DNA of 64,000 nucleotides from an uncultured Nonlabens sp. (GCA_947491755.1 CANLKV010000002.1:924585-988584), one strand, 5' to 3'. Numbered from the stretch's first letter, positions 34,230 through 44,544 are shown. Made by a program: numbers and translations. Notes: generated by a model not told the origin, from the sequence alone.

Positions 34230-34442
34230 TCATTTCCGTTTACGCTTTCGCGGAAGCTTCTTTTTAATATGGTCTTTCAAATACACCTTTAACAGAAGTG
34301 AAACCAAAAAGCTGATGGTTGCGCCAAATACAGCCAGTACCGCTGATGTCAAAAAACTTTCGCCATCAATGGACGGAACGGTTGCGGCAATCGTACCACC
34401 AAAGGTTCCCGCTTTTGTCGAAAGGTATTTGGTAGGCATCAC
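34230..34442 (-). CDS. Small single-pass membrane protein with basic tail
   Basis: 70 aa with one hydrophobic segment (about 30-50, FLTSAVLAVFGATISFLVS) and a strongly basic C-terminus (KKKLPRKRKRK), the profile of a small holin-like or accessory membrane protein. It lies directly after the 90-aa membrane gene with no gap. No family recognised. The 3' end coincides with a mutated copy of the iterated palindrome (34243). Confidence 0.6.
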   Translation of the reverse strand: MMPTKYLSTKAGTFGGTIAATVPSIDGESFLTSAVLAVFGATISFLVSLLLKVYLKDHIKKKLPRKRKRK

Positions 34443-34715
34443 TTACTTATTTTCAGATTCCAGTTGTTTCTTTAGACCGTCGCGAAGCTCTTCCTGCTTT
34501 TTTTGTTTGTCATCATCTGAAACCACAGCTTGACTTATAGCCGTGGCAACTGTACCAGCAACTGTCAAATAGGTAGCGACGGTTACAACCGCTGTTGGAA
34601 GTGCAATGGGAGCTGCGATGATAGCACCGCCAGCGGTGGCCAATGCGATACCTATGTTTCTCAAGGTCTTGAAAAACTTCGGTGTTGGTTTTTTATAACG
34701 TTGTACAAGGTTCAT
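34443..34715 (-). CDS. Holin-like small membrane protein
   Basis: 90 aa. A basic N-terminus (YKKPTPKFFKTLRN) leads into two adjacent Ala/Val-rich membrane segments (about 22-42 and 44-64), then a charged tail (DDDKQKKQEELRDGLKKQLE). This resembles a class II holin. It is in a tight minus-strand cassette with the DUF5675 gene, 4 nt away. Holin function is inferred from shape and neighbours only. Confidence 0.6.
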   Translation of the reverse strand: MNLVQRYKKPTPKFFKTLRNIGIALATAGGAIIAAPIALPTAVVTVATYLTVAGTVATAISQAVVSDDDKQKKQEELRDGLKKQLESENK

Positions 34716-34719
34716 TGTA

Positions 34720-35115
34720 TTAAGATTTTATAGTTAATGTTACTTTTTCTTTTCGGTCATAGGCTTGATAGCAGAGCGATAACAGCTTCTGTAATGCAAC
34801 TCGGGATGACCAGCCCGTTCCAATGCCCGAGAGTTGCGAAACTGGCGACAGACAACCGCGCAGTTCCTTTGCGGCATCATTTGCAGGATGTATAAGAATC
34901 AAACTACGACCAGGAACGTCTTGAATGTGAAGATGATTTCTAAATCGCTTTGAAATTCTTGGTACAATCGCATAAGCGCCTTCAGGAATACAGGAAACAT
35001 TCCGCCGATTGTCCTGCCAAGGCAGTTCAATCGTAAAGCAGATGAATCTGCCATTGATGAAAAGGGCACCGTTGGTACCCTTTTCAAAATAGCTTCGCTT
35101 CAGGATGAGGTCCAT
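34720..35115 (-). CDS. DUF5675-family protein
   Basis: 131 aa with the DUF5675 pattern: LKRSYFEKGTNGALFINGRF, then FTIELPWQDNRRNVSCIPEG, and HPANDAAKELRGCLSPVSQL with a conserved His and Cys near 77 and 89. This looks like the His...Cys arrangement of L,D-transpeptidase-like folds. The family occurs in phages and phage-derived cassettes of Bacteroidota, where a cell-wall role is suspected. It follows the 251-aa gene by 1 nt. Confidence 0.8.
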   Translation of the reverse strand: MDLILKRSYFEKGTNGALFINGRFICFTIELPWQDNRRNVSCIPEGAYAIVPRISKRFRNHLHIQDVPGRSLILIHPANDAAKELRGCLSPVSQLSGIGTGWSSRVALQKLLSLCYQAYDRKEKVTLTIKS

Positions 35116-35116
35116 C

Positions 35117-35872
35117 TTAAACCTTATCTACATTTGCAACTGAAAGCGCATTAAATGCACCATTTTTCAACGAATACATCTGCCCGTTCACTTGCTGATA
35201 GAATTCGATTCCAACCACCTGCACAATCGGCAACGCCGATCCAGCTGGAAGAGCGACCGCAAGGTTGATGGCTGCGGTGTTTGCACCGTCATACGGCAAA
35301 ATTGCCGTCTCAGCACTCTCGAAGCTCGAGGTCTCATTTGCAAAGTCAAGCTCTGCAGCACCAGTTACAACTTTGAAGTGTGTAGTTCCACCAGGAGCAG
35401 CAATTCGCACCGCTGGTGCAAATGGTGCCAAGCTCAATTCCACATCGCCCGTTGCACGGTCAAGAGTGGTGGAATAAGGAGCAAATAAAGTTGAGCCAAG
35501 TTTTCCGTTGAGGTTGAACTCAAAGCCTTGCAGCGTTGCCATATCACCATCTTCGATGGTTCTTGCGCCACGCTCGTTGACCGTGTCCGTTTTGGTTACT
35601 GCCACAAGTGCTTTTGTCAATCGACTTACCACACGCTTGTCTTTTGCATTCTGCAAAAGCACACGGATAGCATTGCGGATGACTTTGCCGCCTTTGCCGG
35701 CACGTCCAAATTCAGACCCATTCTCACGCGTTCTCTGGAACGCTGGGTCATTGGCGATACGATTGGCATCCACACCGCCTTTGGTGCGTGCCAGATGCCC
35801 ATCAGAGCTTTTGTAAAAGGAAATGTCGCCGAGTGTTCCCTTTAGTTTGATAATACCAGTTTGTCTTGCCAT
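35117..35872 (-). CDS. Uncharacterised 251-aa protein heading the DUF5675 cassette
   Basis: The N-terminus MARQTGIIKLKGTLGDISFY and ARTKGGVDANRIANDPAFQR resemble a family often seen beside DUF5675 genes in Flavobacteriia. The middle is helical (KVIRNAIRVLLQNAKDKRV), and the C-terminal half is beta-rich and Ala/Gly-rich, like a structural or secreted shell protein. No signal peptide. It is first in a four-gene minus-strand operon. Function unknown; a phage-structural origin is a guess. Confidence 0.65.
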   Translation of the reverse strand: MARQTGIIKLKGTLGDISFYKSSDGHLARTKGGVDANRIANDPAFQRTRENGSEFGRAGKGGKVIRNAIRVLLQNAKDKRVVSRLTKALVAVTKTDTVNERGARTIEDGDMATLQGFEFNLNGKLGSTLFAPYSTTLDRATGDVELSLAPFAPAVRIAAPGGTTHFKVVTGAAELDFANETSSFESAETAILPYDGANTAAINLAVALPAGSALPIVQVVGIEFYQQVNGQMYSLKNGAFNALSVANVDKV

Positions 35873-36030
35873 TTTTTATAAATTTTATGATTACTCAACA
35901 AATCAAAGTAGATTTGTAGGGAAAGAGAAATAACCCATACCACCTCAGCCGATTAGCACAATTTTTGCCGAGAATTACCTATACTTCAAGCAAGGATTCG
36001 CTATGGATGAAGTATAGATAGTGTATCACT

Positions 36031-36234
36031 ATGAAGATTTTAAGAGCCTGCATATTCCCAAAAGACGTGCATTGCCTAACTGGCAGAAGCGAACGCTATG
36101 GCAGGAAGCTTTTAAATGATATTAGAAGGCACTTTGATAAGCAATCCCATCAGTTTGTAACCGTCAAAGAATTCGCCGAATATAGCGGCATAGAAGAGGA
36201 AATTATCACAGAATATTTACAGCAAGTTTCATAG
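36031..36234 (+). CDS. Small HTH-like protein at the element end
   Basis: 67 aa: MKILRACIFPKDVHCLTGRS, a basic helix (RYGRKLLNDIRRHFDK), and KEFAEYSGIEEEIITEYL, which looks like a short helix-turn-helix. I recall similar small proteins in flavobacterial accessory DNA. It lies alone between the DUF5675 cassette and the tRNA-tail array, oriented towards the array. DNA binding is inferred. Confidence 0.6.
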   Translation: MKILRACIFPKDVHCLTGRSERYGRKLLNDIRRHFDKQSHQFVTVKEFAEYSGIEEEIITEYLQQVS

Positions 36235-36408
36235 TATTTAGTGCTGTTTATGTAGGTTTGAATACTGGAAATTGTTATCTTTATATAGTCTTGAAAGTAT
36301 CAAAACAATTCAAGCAAGTTCATTAAAAATGGTAGTTAATCGGTCAGTTGTATATCTTGACTAACTGTTTAAGCCCTGAAAATACTGCATAATGCGTGGT
36401 TTTACGGC

Positions 36409-36976
36409 AATCCTGTCGAGGTCACAATCACTTACAATCCCGAATCGCATAGCGATCGGGATTTTTTATAGGGAGACGTCAAGAATTTATTCTTGAAAGT
36501 AAACATATAGAAAATCACGATGACCCGATAGGGTTGGGATTGTATTTGCAGGATGGAGCTTTCTCAGGATCTATAATCCTGTCGAGGTCACGAATGAATA
36601 GTTCAATTAGAAAAAACGCCAAGGTAACTTGAGCGTTTTTTTGTTTGAAGTATTCTCAAAGAGGAGCTTTATCAGGATGCGCAGCAATCCTGTCGAGGTC
36701 ACGACACTTAAGAAACCACGTCCCGCAGGGCGTGGTTCTTTGCTTTATGGAAAAGCTGAACGCAGTTCAGAGTTTTGGAATAAAACAACGAACCAGAGCG
36801 ATAGCTCGTGGTTTCTTATTTGCAACATTGCCCTCACTCAGGATCTATAATCCTGTCGAGGTCACGAATGAATAGTTCAATTAGAAAAAACGCCAAGGTA
36901 ACTTGAGCGTTTTTTTGTTTGAAGTATTCTCAAAGCGGAGCTTTGTCAGGATGCGCAGCAATCCTGTCGAGGTCAC
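36409..36976 (+). repeat. Array of five tRNA-3'-end-like repeats (tails)
   Basis: The 17-mer AATCCTGTCGAGGTCAC occurs at 36409, 36575, 36686, 36849 and 36960. It fits the T-loop to acceptor end of a tRNA (acceptor CGAGGTC plus A73) whose body is not in this window. Terminator-like hairpins follow the tails (for example AATCCCGA/TCGGGATT with a T-run at 36436-36467). The stretch after copies 2 and 4 is almost identical for about 110 bp (36575-36702 and 36849-36976). The layout matches the tRNA-Ser tail repeats at 63568. Confidence 0.7.
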
Positions 36977-37050
36977 AATCACTTAAGCGAAATTCTTTAT
37001 TTGCGACCGAGAGATCACTCAGGATCTTTCTAACGCACCGAGAGAGGCTC

Positions 37051-37082
37051 AAAAAATAACCGCTTTTTAATAAAGCGGTTAT
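37051..37082 (-). terminator. Terminator of the DUF285 repeat protein gene
   Basis: Perfect arms ATAACCGCTTT and AAAGCGGTTAT around TTAAT. On the minus strand they are followed by TTTTTT, 60 nt past the stop at 37142. Confidence 0.8.
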
Positions 37083-37141
37083 CTTGTAATTAGACGATCA
37101 TTTATGTAGGCTACAAACAGCCGTATGCCTTATAAATAGTG

Positions 37142-40100
37142 CTACTCTTTAACCACCTTCTGCGTAAGCATTCCATTAGAGGCCTGCACTTTTACGGTAT
37201 AGATACCAGCAGCTAATTGAGACACATCAATAGATGATTTTGTCGAGACAAGCACCGACTGTCCTAGCATGTTATATAGGCTTACCTGTACCAGTCTTTC
37301 CTGGCCGTCTAATTCTATGTTGAGTTGATCTTTAACAGGATTAGGATACATCGTTAAAGAGGCTGAATCTACAGTGCCTTGACCTAGTGTTTGTAGTTTA
37401 AAACTTAAATAAAACCGCTCTTCGTCCTTACTGGCTGCATTGCTTTGATCCACCGTAAAGCTGTAGCTCGTATCATTTTCTAGCAATGTTTGCTTTCGCG
37501 AAAAGCGATCTTCTAAGAATACCTGGTAATCATCTAGGTTTTTTAGGTTTACTGTGAAGCTGTAAGACTCGTTTCTCCAATTGTTTGTCGATAGTGGAAT
37601 CTCTTCATTTTCTACCGGCAGAGCCCTATGTTCTACAGCCAGCAGTTGATTGGAATTAATGGTTGCTATACTCTCGTCTATATTTGTGAATTTTGTTATA
37701 TCTGAGGAATCTAAACCGCTATCATACGCATTTGAAAACCTAATACGCAACCCGTCGATGCTCTCGTTTGCGGCATCCTGTAAGTTTAAAACAAGCTCCG
37801 ATCGCTGGTTTTCACTCTCTATACCAGCATTGATATCTGTAGTGTTATCCTTCATACTTTCGGTAAAGTTGATTGTAGGATTTTCTACCGTTGTTTGAAT
37901 AAAGAAGGACTGTCCAGGTTCAATAAACTTGGTGGCAGTAGAGATGGTTGGTGTGGCAACGCCATTGCCAGAACTTAAATCATCGATTACCACATAAGCA
38001 CCTCGCCTATTTACCATAGGATCCCATACCCACAATTTAGCGTTATCCGCATTATTGTTTGCCGCAAGTAGATCACTTACATCAATTTTACTTTGGTATG
38101 GATTGGCTATAAAAGCTACGGTAACGGCATTTTCTTGCGTCCCTGTATAACTTGGGAACGTATAACTTAAGTCCCCCAAAGCTAACTCCCCTGTAGAAAC
38201 TAAAGTGGTAGCTGCTGGTGGCGCAACGTTATCAGATAGGTCAACACCACGATCTCCACGTATCATTAAACGATAAGGTACACCTACCTCTAGATTAATA
38301 TCTTTTGTGTTTGTTATGGCATCCCAACCAGTAGTGGAATTTAATTTAAACATGGACGGGCTTCCAGAAGTGGTATAATCCATACCTGTTGTAGCATCAT
38401 AATCACCAACGATACCCTGCGCACCAGTGATTTGCGTGCCTATTCCTGACGAGTTACCTCCTGCATCTTGCCAATTATTAAAAATAGAGCCACCATTTAC
38501 TGGACTGGCTACAAAACGGAAAGCCCGTCTTGCTGGGTAAAACTTTTCAATAGTAACATTACCTATACCACTGGCCGTGCCAGTAAAAACATCAAAATAA
38601 CTGTCTCCCGTAGTGTCGCTTTTGAAAACTAAACTACCGTTATTTTTAATGTTACCTTTCACTGATAAAGAATTGCCTGCTTCTATAGTCAGACTTGCAT
38701 TAGCGGTCAATTGCAGGTCGCCCACGACATTATTCTGAGAAATAATAGGCATATGGGCTGCATTGCCCAGGATCAATATACCTGTTGTAGCATCTGGTAA
38801 TGCTTCACTATCCCAATTACCTAAATTGTTAAAGGCAGCATCTATTGCACCAGTCCAGCGTATCGCACACGCAGCACCCCAATCAGGTTTGAAAGCCTCC
38901 ACCAGCGCACTATTGGTTGAAAAATTGTCTGGTGCTGTGGTGATTTGTTCAACGCACCATCCAGAAATATCCTTATTAAAAGCACTAGCATCAGTAAACA
39001 TAAAATTCATGTCCGAGACATTTGAAGTATTCCAACTGCCAACATCTTGGTTGAAACGAGTAGCATTATAAAACATAAAGCCCATGTCAGTTACATTTGA
39101 GGTGTCCCAACTACCAATATTTTGATCAAAGGAAGAAGCGTTTGAGAACATAGCCCTCATATTCGTGACATTTGAGGTATTCCAATTGCCAATGTTTTGA
39201 TTGAAGTTAATAGCTCTAAAAAACATAAATGACATTCTAGTTACATTTGAGGTATCCCAACTGCCTATATTTTGATCGAAAGAAGAGGCGTCTTCAAATA
39301 ACCCATACATATCTGTTACATTTGAAGTATCCCAATTGCTAATATCTTGATTAAAGGATGAGGCTCCTGCGAACATACCTGCCATTTTGACAACATTTGA
39401 GGTATCCCAATTGCCTATATTTTGATTGAATGAAGTAGCTCCGTCGAACATGCGTGACATGGTAGTAACATTTGAGGTATCCCAATTGCCTATATTCTGA
39501 TTGAAGTTAGTAGCTCTAGAAAACATAGATGCCATTTCAGTTACATTGGAAGTGTCCCAACTGCCAATGTCTTGATTAAAATCGGAAGCGAATGAAAACA
39601 TAGCTGCCATTTCAGTCACATTGGAAGTATCCCAACTGCCAATGTCTTGATTGAACGAAGTGAATTCAAACAAACCTCTCATGTTTGTAATTGCGCTTGT
39701 ACAAGTCAATGCAATTTGAGGGTCCTGGGGATTGTTTGAAATAAGAGCTTCCAATTGTTCTCGCGATCTCTTGGTAAAAGTCTTAGAGACTCCGTCTATT
39801 TCTACAGTTCCCGTATCGCCAATTGCTGCATCTGGACACATACAAGTAACTCCATTAGAAGCAATGTAAAAATCAGTAGTACACGGAGCTCCCCAGTTGG
39901 GTTGATTGGCCTGTTCAAGAGCACTGTTGGCAGAAAAACCGGTGGGTGCCGTGGTGATTTGTTCAACGCACCATCCAGAAATATCCTTATTAAAAGAAGT
40001 GGCACCGGAAAACATATCAGTCATATCTGTGACATTTGAAGTGTCCCAGCTACCAATATCTTGATTAAAGGACGAGGCGTCGTCAAACAACCCATACATA

Positions 40101-42616
40101 TCTGTTACGTTTGATGTATCCCAACCGCCAATATCTTGATTGAAAGCAGTAGCATCGTCAAACATATATTTCATAATCGTAACACTTGAAGTATCCCAAT
40201 CGCCTATATCTTGATTAAATAAAGTGGCTCCGTAAAACATATCAGTCATATCTGTGACACTTGAAGTGTCCCAACTGCCAATATCTTGATTAAAAGCAGA
40301 GGCTCCATCAAACATTCCTTTCATGCTAGTAACACTTGAGGTATCCCAATCACCGATATATTGATTGAAAGACTCGGCTTCGTCAAACATATAATTCATG
40401 TTTGTCACGTTTGACACATCCCAATCGCCGATATTTTGGTTGAACGAGGTGGCGCCAAAAAATATATCAGTCATATCTGTGACTTTTGAAGTGTCCCAAC
40501 TACCAATATCTTGATTAAAAATAAAGGCTCCATCAAACATTCCTATCATACTAGTAACATTTGAAGTATCCCAATCACCGATATATTGATTGAAAGACTC
40601 GGCTTCATCAAACATATAATTCATGTTTGTCACATTTGACACATCCCAATCGCCAATATCTTGATTGAACGAAGTGGCTCCAAAAAATAAATCGACCATG
40701 GTAGTAACACTCGAAGTATCCCAACTGCTAATGTTTTGATTGAAAGAGGATATACCATTAAACAGTTCACTCATATCTGTAATGCCACTGGTACAGGTGA
40801 ATGCTATTTGAGGGTCCTGGGGATTGTCATCAATCAGCGCATCCAGTTGTTGGCGCGATCTCTTAGTAAAAGTTTTAGAGACTCCGTCTATTTCTACAGT
40901 GCCTGTATCGCCGATAGCTGCATCGGGACACATACAAGTAACTCCATTAGAAGCAATGTAAAAATCTGTAGAACAGGAAGCTCCCCAGTTGGGTTGATTG
41001 GCCTGCTCAAGAGCACTACTGATCGAAAAATCGAGGGGTGCCGTGGCGATTTGTTCAACGCACCATCCAGAAATATCCTTATTAAAAGCACTAGCATCAG
41101 TAAACATAAAATTCATGTCCGAGACATTTGATGTATCCCAGCTACCAATATCCTCATTAAAAGAACTAGCTTCAGAAAACATAAAGCTCATGTCAGATAC
41201 ATTTGAAGTATCCCAATTGCCGATACCTTGATTAAAAGCAGAAGCGCTAGAAAACATATATCTCATGTCTGCGACATTCGAAGTGTCCCAGCTACCAATA
41301 TCTTGATTGAACGAAGTGGCTTTATTAAACATAAAGCTCATGTCTGTAACATTAAGGGTATTCCAACTACCGATATTTTGATTAAAAGAAGAAGCCTCTG
41401 AGAACATATACCTCATATTAGTAGTATTGGAAGTATCCCAACTACCGATATTTTGATTAAAATCGGTAGCCCCAGAAAACATAAAGCTCATGTCAGTAAC
41501 ATTGGAAGTATCCCAACTACCGATATTTTGATTAAAAGAAGAAGCCTCTGAGAACATACTAAACATATTAGTAATATTTGAGGTGTCCCAGCTGCTGATG
41601 TCCTGATTGAAGGTGGTAACCTGAGCGAATAAATTGCTCATATCTGTAATGCCACTGGTACAGGTCAATGCTATTTGAGGGTCCTGGGGATTGCTTGAAA
41701 TAAGAGTCCTCAGTTGTTCTCGCGATCTCTTGGTAAAAGTCTTAGAGACTCCGTCTATTTCTACAGTGCCTTTATCGCCGATAGCTGCATCAGGACACAT
41801 ACAAGTAACTCCATTAGAAGCAATGTAAAAATCTGTAGAACAGGAAGCTCCCCAGTTGGGTTGATTGGCCTGTTCAAGAGCACTACTGATCGAAAAATCG
41901 AGGGGTGCCGTGGCGATTTGTTCAACGCACCATCCAGAAATATCCTTATTAAAAGCACTAGCATCAGTAAACATAAAATTCATGTCCGAGACATTTGATG
42001 TATCCCAGCTACCAATATCCTCATTAAAAGAACTAGCTTCAGAAAACATAAAGCTCATGTCAGATACATTTGAAGTATCCCAATTGCCGATACCTTGATT
42101 AAAAGCAGAAGCGCTAGAAAACATATATCTCATGTCTGCGACATTCGAAGTGTCCCAGCTACCAATATCTTGATTGAACGAAGTGGCTTTATTAAACATA
42201 AAGCTCATGTCTGTAACATTAAGGGTATTCCAACTACCGATATTTTGATTAAAAGAAGAAGCCTTTGAGAACATATACCTCATATTAGTAGTATTGGAAG
42301 TATCCCAACTACCAATATTTTGATTAAAATTAATAACCTCAAAAAACATAAAGCTCATATCTGTAATACCACTGGTACACGTCAATGCAATTTGAGGATC
42401 TGTTACATCTGCTTTGATAAGCGCATCTAATTGTTCTCTGGTGCGCTTAGTAAAAGTTTTAGAGACTCCGTCTATTTCTACAGTGCCCGTATCGCCAATA
42501 GCTGCATCAGGACACATACAAGTAACTCCATTAGAAGCAACGTAAAAATCAGGATTGTTCTGCGCAGCCATAGCTGTCACAAAAAGAAGTAGTGGTAAAA
42601 GGAGAGTTTTTTTCAT
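37142..42616 (-). CDS. Giant DUF285/BspA-like repeat surface protein with T9SS sorting domain
   Basis: 1824 aa. A signal peptide (to about AMAAQ) is followed by four large modules starting near residues 23, 259, 549 and 914. Each begins with a fixed segment ([20 protein letters not shown], then a TFTKR-type stretch). A run of about 25-residue DUF285 repeats ([20 protein letters not shown]) follows, and each module closes with [10 protein letters not shown]. From about 1250 a non-repeat region follows, then a T9SS type A tail (about 1755-1824, [16 protein letters not shown]). It is exported and probably anchored at the cell surface. Modules 1 and 2 share a near-identical DNA duplication. Ligand unknown; adhesion is the usual guess. 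Confidence 0.88.
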   Translation of the reverse strand: MKKTLLLPLLLFVTAMAAQNNPDFYVASNGVTCMCPDAAIGDTGTVEIDGVSKTFTKRTREQLDALIKADVTDPQIALTCTSGITDMSFMFFEVINFNQNIGSWDTSNTTNMRYMFSKASSFNQNIGSWNTLNVTDMSFMFNKATSFNQDIGSWDTSNVADMRYMFSSASAFNQGIGNWDTSNVSDMSFMFSEASSFNEDIGSWDTSNVSDMNFMFTDASAFNKDISGWCVEQIATAPLDFSISSALEQANQPNWGASCSTDFYIASNGVTCMCPDAAIGDKGTVEIDGVSKTFTKRSREQLRTLISSNPQDPQIALTCTSGITDMSNLFAQVTTFNQDISSWDTSNITNMFSMFSEASSFNQNIGSWDTSNVTDMSFMFSGATDFNQNIGSWDTSNTTNMRYMFSEASSFNQNIGSWNTLNVTDMSFMFNKATSFNQDIGSWDTSNVADMRYMFSSASAFNQGIGNWDTSNVSDMSFMFSEASSFNEDIGSWDTSNVSDMNFMFTDASAFNKDISGWCVEQIATAPLDFSISSALEQANQPNWGASCSTDFYIASNGVTCMCPDAAIGDTGTVEIDGVSKTFTKRSRQQLDALIDDNPQDPQIAFTCTSGITDMSELFNGISSFNQNISSWDTSSVTTMVDLFFGATSFNQDIGDWDVSNVTNMNYMFDEAESFNQYIGDWDTSNVTSMIGMFDGAFIFNQDIGSWDTSKVTDMTDIFFGATSFNQNIGDWDVSNVTNMNYMFDEAESFNQYIGDWDTSSVTSMKGMFDGASAFNQDIGSWDTSSVTDMTDMFYGATLFNQDIGDWDTSSVTIMKYMFDDATAFNQDIGGWDTSNVTDMYGLFDDASSFNQDIGSWDTSNVTDMTDMFSGATSFNKDISGWCVEQITTAPTGFSANSALEQANQPNWGAPCTTDFYIASNGVTCMCPDAAIGDTGTVEIDGVSKTFTKRSREQLEALISNNPQDPQIALTCTSAITNMRGLFEFTSFNQDIGSWDTSNVTEMAAMFSFASDFNQDIGSWDTSNVTEMASMFSRATNFNQNIGNWDTSNVTTMSRMFDGATSFNQNIGNWDTSNVVKMAGMFAGASSFNQDISNWDTSNVTDMYGLFEDASSFDQNIGSWDTSNVTRMSFMFFRAINFNQNIGNWNTSNVTNMRAMFSNASSFDQNIGSWDTSNVTDMGFMFYNATRFNQDVGSWNTSNVSDMNFMFTDASAFNKDISGWCVEQITTAPDNFSTNSALVEAFKPDWGAACAIRWTGAIDAAFNNLGNWDSEALPDATTGILILGNAAHMPIISQNNVVGDLQLTANASLTIEAGNSLSVKGNIKNNGSLVFKSDTTGDSYFDVFTGTASGIGNVTIEKFYPARRAFRFVASPVNGGSIFNNWQDAGGNSSGIGTQITGAQGIVGDYDATTGMDYTTSGSPSMFKLNSTTGWDAITNTKDINLEVGVPYRLMIRGDRGVDLSDNVAPPAATTLVSTGELALGDLSYTFPSYTGTQENAVTVAFIANPYQSKIDVSDLLAANNNADNAKLWVWDPMVNRRGAYVVIDDLSSGNGVATPTISTATKFIEPGQSFFIQTTVENPTINFTESMKDNTTDINAGIESENQRSELVLNLQDAANESIDGLRIRFSNAYDSGLDSSDITKFTNIDESIATINSNQLLAVEHRALPVENEEIPLSTNNWRNESYSFTVNLKNLDDYQVFLEDRFSRKQTLLENDTSYSFTVDQSNAASKDEERFYLSFKLQTLGQGTVDSASLTMYPNPVKDQLNIELDGQERLVQVSLYNMLGQSVLVSTKSSIDVSQLAAGIYTVKVQASNGMLTQKVVKE
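40892..41446 (-). repeat. Internal duplication, copy A
   Basis: About 555 bp of the DUF285 gene matching copy B at an offset of 867 bp (289 codons, one full module) with only a handful of base differences. Part of it (40998-41231) is identical to copy B in translation on the opposite strand. Confidence 0.8.
41759..42313 (-). repeat. Internal duplication, copy B
   Basis: Partner of copy A, 867 bp away. The near-identity at silent positions indicates recent duplication or gene conversion rather than selection on protein sequence. Confidence 0.8.
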
Positions 42617-42991
42617 AATTAACTTTATTGTGTTTACGACAGACTAGGTCATGTCGTATAAATAACTTAATTATTAGACGCCCTCCTTTGGCTGCAAAAC
42701 ATTCAAGGTGTACTATTCAACTGACAGCAACAACTGACTAAATAGTTTTGAATATTTCACATTACAGGTCGCAAAACTACACCTTAATCGCTTAGGCTTT
42801 AAATTTTTCTTAAAATATTTTAATTGACATCTACAAATCTCTTAGCTCAGTAAGCTCCCTAATATGGATTCCAGAGATTTCTCCTTAAATTTTAGACCAA
42901 TTGTTGCTCAAATCGTCCTTTATATTTGTAATACCAAAAATTGGTCTAATAGGTTATTACGGCACAACTTTCAATTTCTCAAAATTTCTCA
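42617..42991. other. Intergenic region upstream of the DUF285 gene
   Basis: 375 bp without an ORF. It holds the inverted repeat at 42635-42658. I see no RNA gene and no clear -7 box on the minus strand. Confidence 0.5.
42635..42658 (-). promoter_or_regulatory. Inverted repeat before the DUF285 gene
   Basis: Perfect 7-bp arms TACGACA (42635-42641) and TGTCGTA (42652-42658) with a 10-nt spacer, 19 nt upstream of the start codon. Possible operator or 5' UTR hairpin. Confidence 0.45.
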
Positions 42992-43420
42992 TCAACGGCC
43001 TGACCTATTTCTAAATCGTTGAAGCATCCGCTGATTGAAAGATCTTTCAGCAATTAATAATTTTGCAATTCTTGGTTTTGTAAATATTTCATCAAGGCTC
43101 TTAATTAAATTCTCTTGAGCCAGATAAAGTGATTTTTCAATTTTTAAATAGTTAGTAATCAATTGGCCAGCTTCTTCCGTATTCATTTGGTCTATATTTT
43201 CTGACTCGTTTAATACCATGATTCCCAATTTTCTCCTATTCGCTTCTAGCTCTTGATCATATGCTTCATAGATCGGCCAGAATTCTTTAGCCTCTTCGTT
43301 AGTAAGGTTTAACTCTTTTGTAATGTAGGCTGTTTTAAGTGTTTTTATGCGCTCTTTTGGCGTTTGAGCAGATACCAGAAAGCTCACTAGACCTAGGGTT
43401 ATTATTAATATATGTTTCAT
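42992..43420 (-). CDS. Periplasmic Spy/CpxP-like protein of a sigma-factor operon
   Basis: 142 aa with a signal peptide (FLVSAQTP). The helical domain has an LTxxEA-type motif (LNLTNEEAKEFWPIYEAYDQ) and a basic C-terminus (RMLQRFRNRSGR). Similar small helical proteins lie at the end of ECF sigma/anti-sigma operons in Flavobacteriia and are thought to sense envelope stress. It is the last gene of the run that begins at 47937, 12 nt after the anti-sigma gene. Confidence 0.7.
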   Translation of the reverse strand: MKHILIITLGLVSFLVSAQTPKERIKTLKTAYITKELNLTNEEAKEFWPIYEAYDQELEANRRKLGIMVLNESENIDQMNTEEAGQLITNYLKIEKSLYLAQENLIKSLDEIFTKPRIAKLLIAERSFNQRMLQRFRNRSGR

Positions 43421-43432
43421 TGTAAATTGTTA

Positions 43433-43966
43433 TTATAATTCATGAAGAAAATGTTCATTTTCTAAAATATAGTCTTCCAGTTCTTTTTGCAAAGCTTCGT
43501 CTTCTATCTCTATCTCAAAAACCTTATCTTCAAGCAGCAGGCTTAAATCATCTTCTGTCAAAAAAAGTGCTCTTTGATTGAGATACCATTCCTCACTTTC
43601 TTGTGTTAGTCCAGCAAATTGCACATCGTGGGATGGAGTGAATTTAGATATCGAAATTGTAAGCACCATAATAGCGGCAATACTAGCGGCTGCCACATAT
43701 ATTTTCTTATATGAAAGTAACTTAACAACTTTCCCGACCTTATTTTCTTCCTGCTCAATGGCTACCGCTTTAAGAATGTTGCTTTCTAAAGCATCTAGAC
43801 AAGCATCATCTTGAGCAAATCCGTCTTCTTGTGCTGTAAATTTTTCTTCAATATTTAAAGTCTCAAACAACGTACTTTCAAGTTGTGCTAAATATCCATC
43901 GTCAGGAGCAAATCCGTCTTTAATTTGTTCCTTTTCAAAGTCTATTTTTTTGTTTTGCTCTTTCAT
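43433..43966 (-). CDS. Probable anti-sigma factor, single-pass membrane protein
   Basis: 177 aa with one membrane segment at about 89-107 (IYVAAASIAAIMVLTISIS). The cytoplasmic N-terminus contains a duplicated segment: DGFAPDDGYLAQLESTLFET, then after 28 residues DGFAQDDACLDALESNILKA. It is followed by an acidic periplasmic tail (EIEIEDEALQKELEDYI). No zinc-binding anti-sigma motif is visible. The assignment rests on topology and on its position 29 nt after the ECF sigma gene. Confidence 0.65.
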   Translation of the reverse strand: MKEQNKKIDFEKEQIKDGFAPDDGYLAQLESTLFETLNIEEKFTAQEDGFAQDDACLDALESNILKAVAIEQEENKVGKVVKLLSYKKIYVAAASIAAIMVLTISISKFTPSHDVQFAGLTQESEEWYLNQRALFLTEDDLSLLLEDKVFEIEIEDEALQKELEDYILENEHFLHEL

Positions 43967-43995
43967 AATTCAAAACGTTATTTTTGATGACAAGG

Positions 43996-44541
43996 TTAGG
44001 CTTGTTCTAGTAATATTTTCAATTTATTGACTGCCAGAAAATAATTTGCTTTTAACCCACCTTGCGATGTACCTGTAATCTCTGAAATTTCTTTGTATTT
44101 TAATTTATCAAAATATTTCATATTAAAAACATCTCTTTGCTTTTCTGGTAAGAGAGATACCGCTTGCTGCAGCTTCAACTGTATCTCGGTACCCGTGTAG
44201 TGGTGTGAATTTACCTGTAAAACAGCCATCCTGGTATGACTAAGCTCATCTATAGAAACGTTTTGTTTTTTTGCCTTTTCCTTTAAATAAGCATAAGCTT
44301 CATTGCGAGCTATGGTTAACATCCAAGTTTTTAAAGAGCTATTTCCCTTAAAGCCTTTCACATATTTAAAGACCTTGATAAAAGTAAGCTGTAGGACATC
44401 GTCGGTATCTTGATGATCAATGACAATTTTACGTACAAATCGATACATAGGTGCTTTATATTCCTTGACTAAGGATCTAAAGGCCCCATTTTTAGTTTCT
44501 TCCTTTTGAAGCTTTTCTATCAGTTCTTTCTCATCCATCAA
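43996..44541 (-). CDS. ECF RNA polymerase sigma factor
   Basis: 181 aa with complete sigma70 regions 2 and 4. Region 2 includes FRSLVKEYKAPMYRFVRKIV, DTDDVLQLTFIKVFKYV and SSLKTWMLTIARNEAYAYLK. Region 4 includes LLPEKQRDVFNMKYFDKLKY, then EISEITGTSQGGLKANYFLA. It starts 3 nt after the DUF1501 stop and precedes its likely anti-sigma factor. It probably controls envelope genes, perhaps its own operon. Confidence 0.9.
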   Translation of the reverse strand: MMDEKELIEKLQKEETKNGAFRSLVKEYKAPMYRFVRKIVIDHQDTDDVLQLTFIKVFKYVKGFKGNSSLKTWMLTIARNEAYAYLKEKAKKQNVSIDELSHTRMAVLQVNSHHYTGTEIQLKLQQAVSLLPEKQRDVFNMKYFDKLKYKEISEITGTSQGGLKANYFLAVNKLKILLEQA

Positions 44542-44544
44542 TGT

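Noticed and set aside
33964..34233. 89-aa minus-strand ORF after the DUF5675 cassette
   Set aside because: It reads through the terminator at 34184-34213, overlaps the previous gene's stop, and has no recognisable content.
36409..36976. Five 17-mers considered as a CRISPR array or integron attC sites
   Set aside because: Spacing is irregular (111-166 bp), spacers are partly duplicated, no cas or integrase gene is nearby, and the motif fits a tRNA 3' end.
39755..42098. Several similar plus-strand ORFs of 77-131 aa opposite the DUF285 gene
   Set aside because: They are antisense shadows of the repeats. Identical copies (40998 and 41865) only reflect the internal duplication.
37142..42616. Regular short repeats that might look like a CRISPR array
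   Set aside because: They are in-frame 25-residue DUF285 repeats of a single ORF, with no unique spacers between identical repeats.
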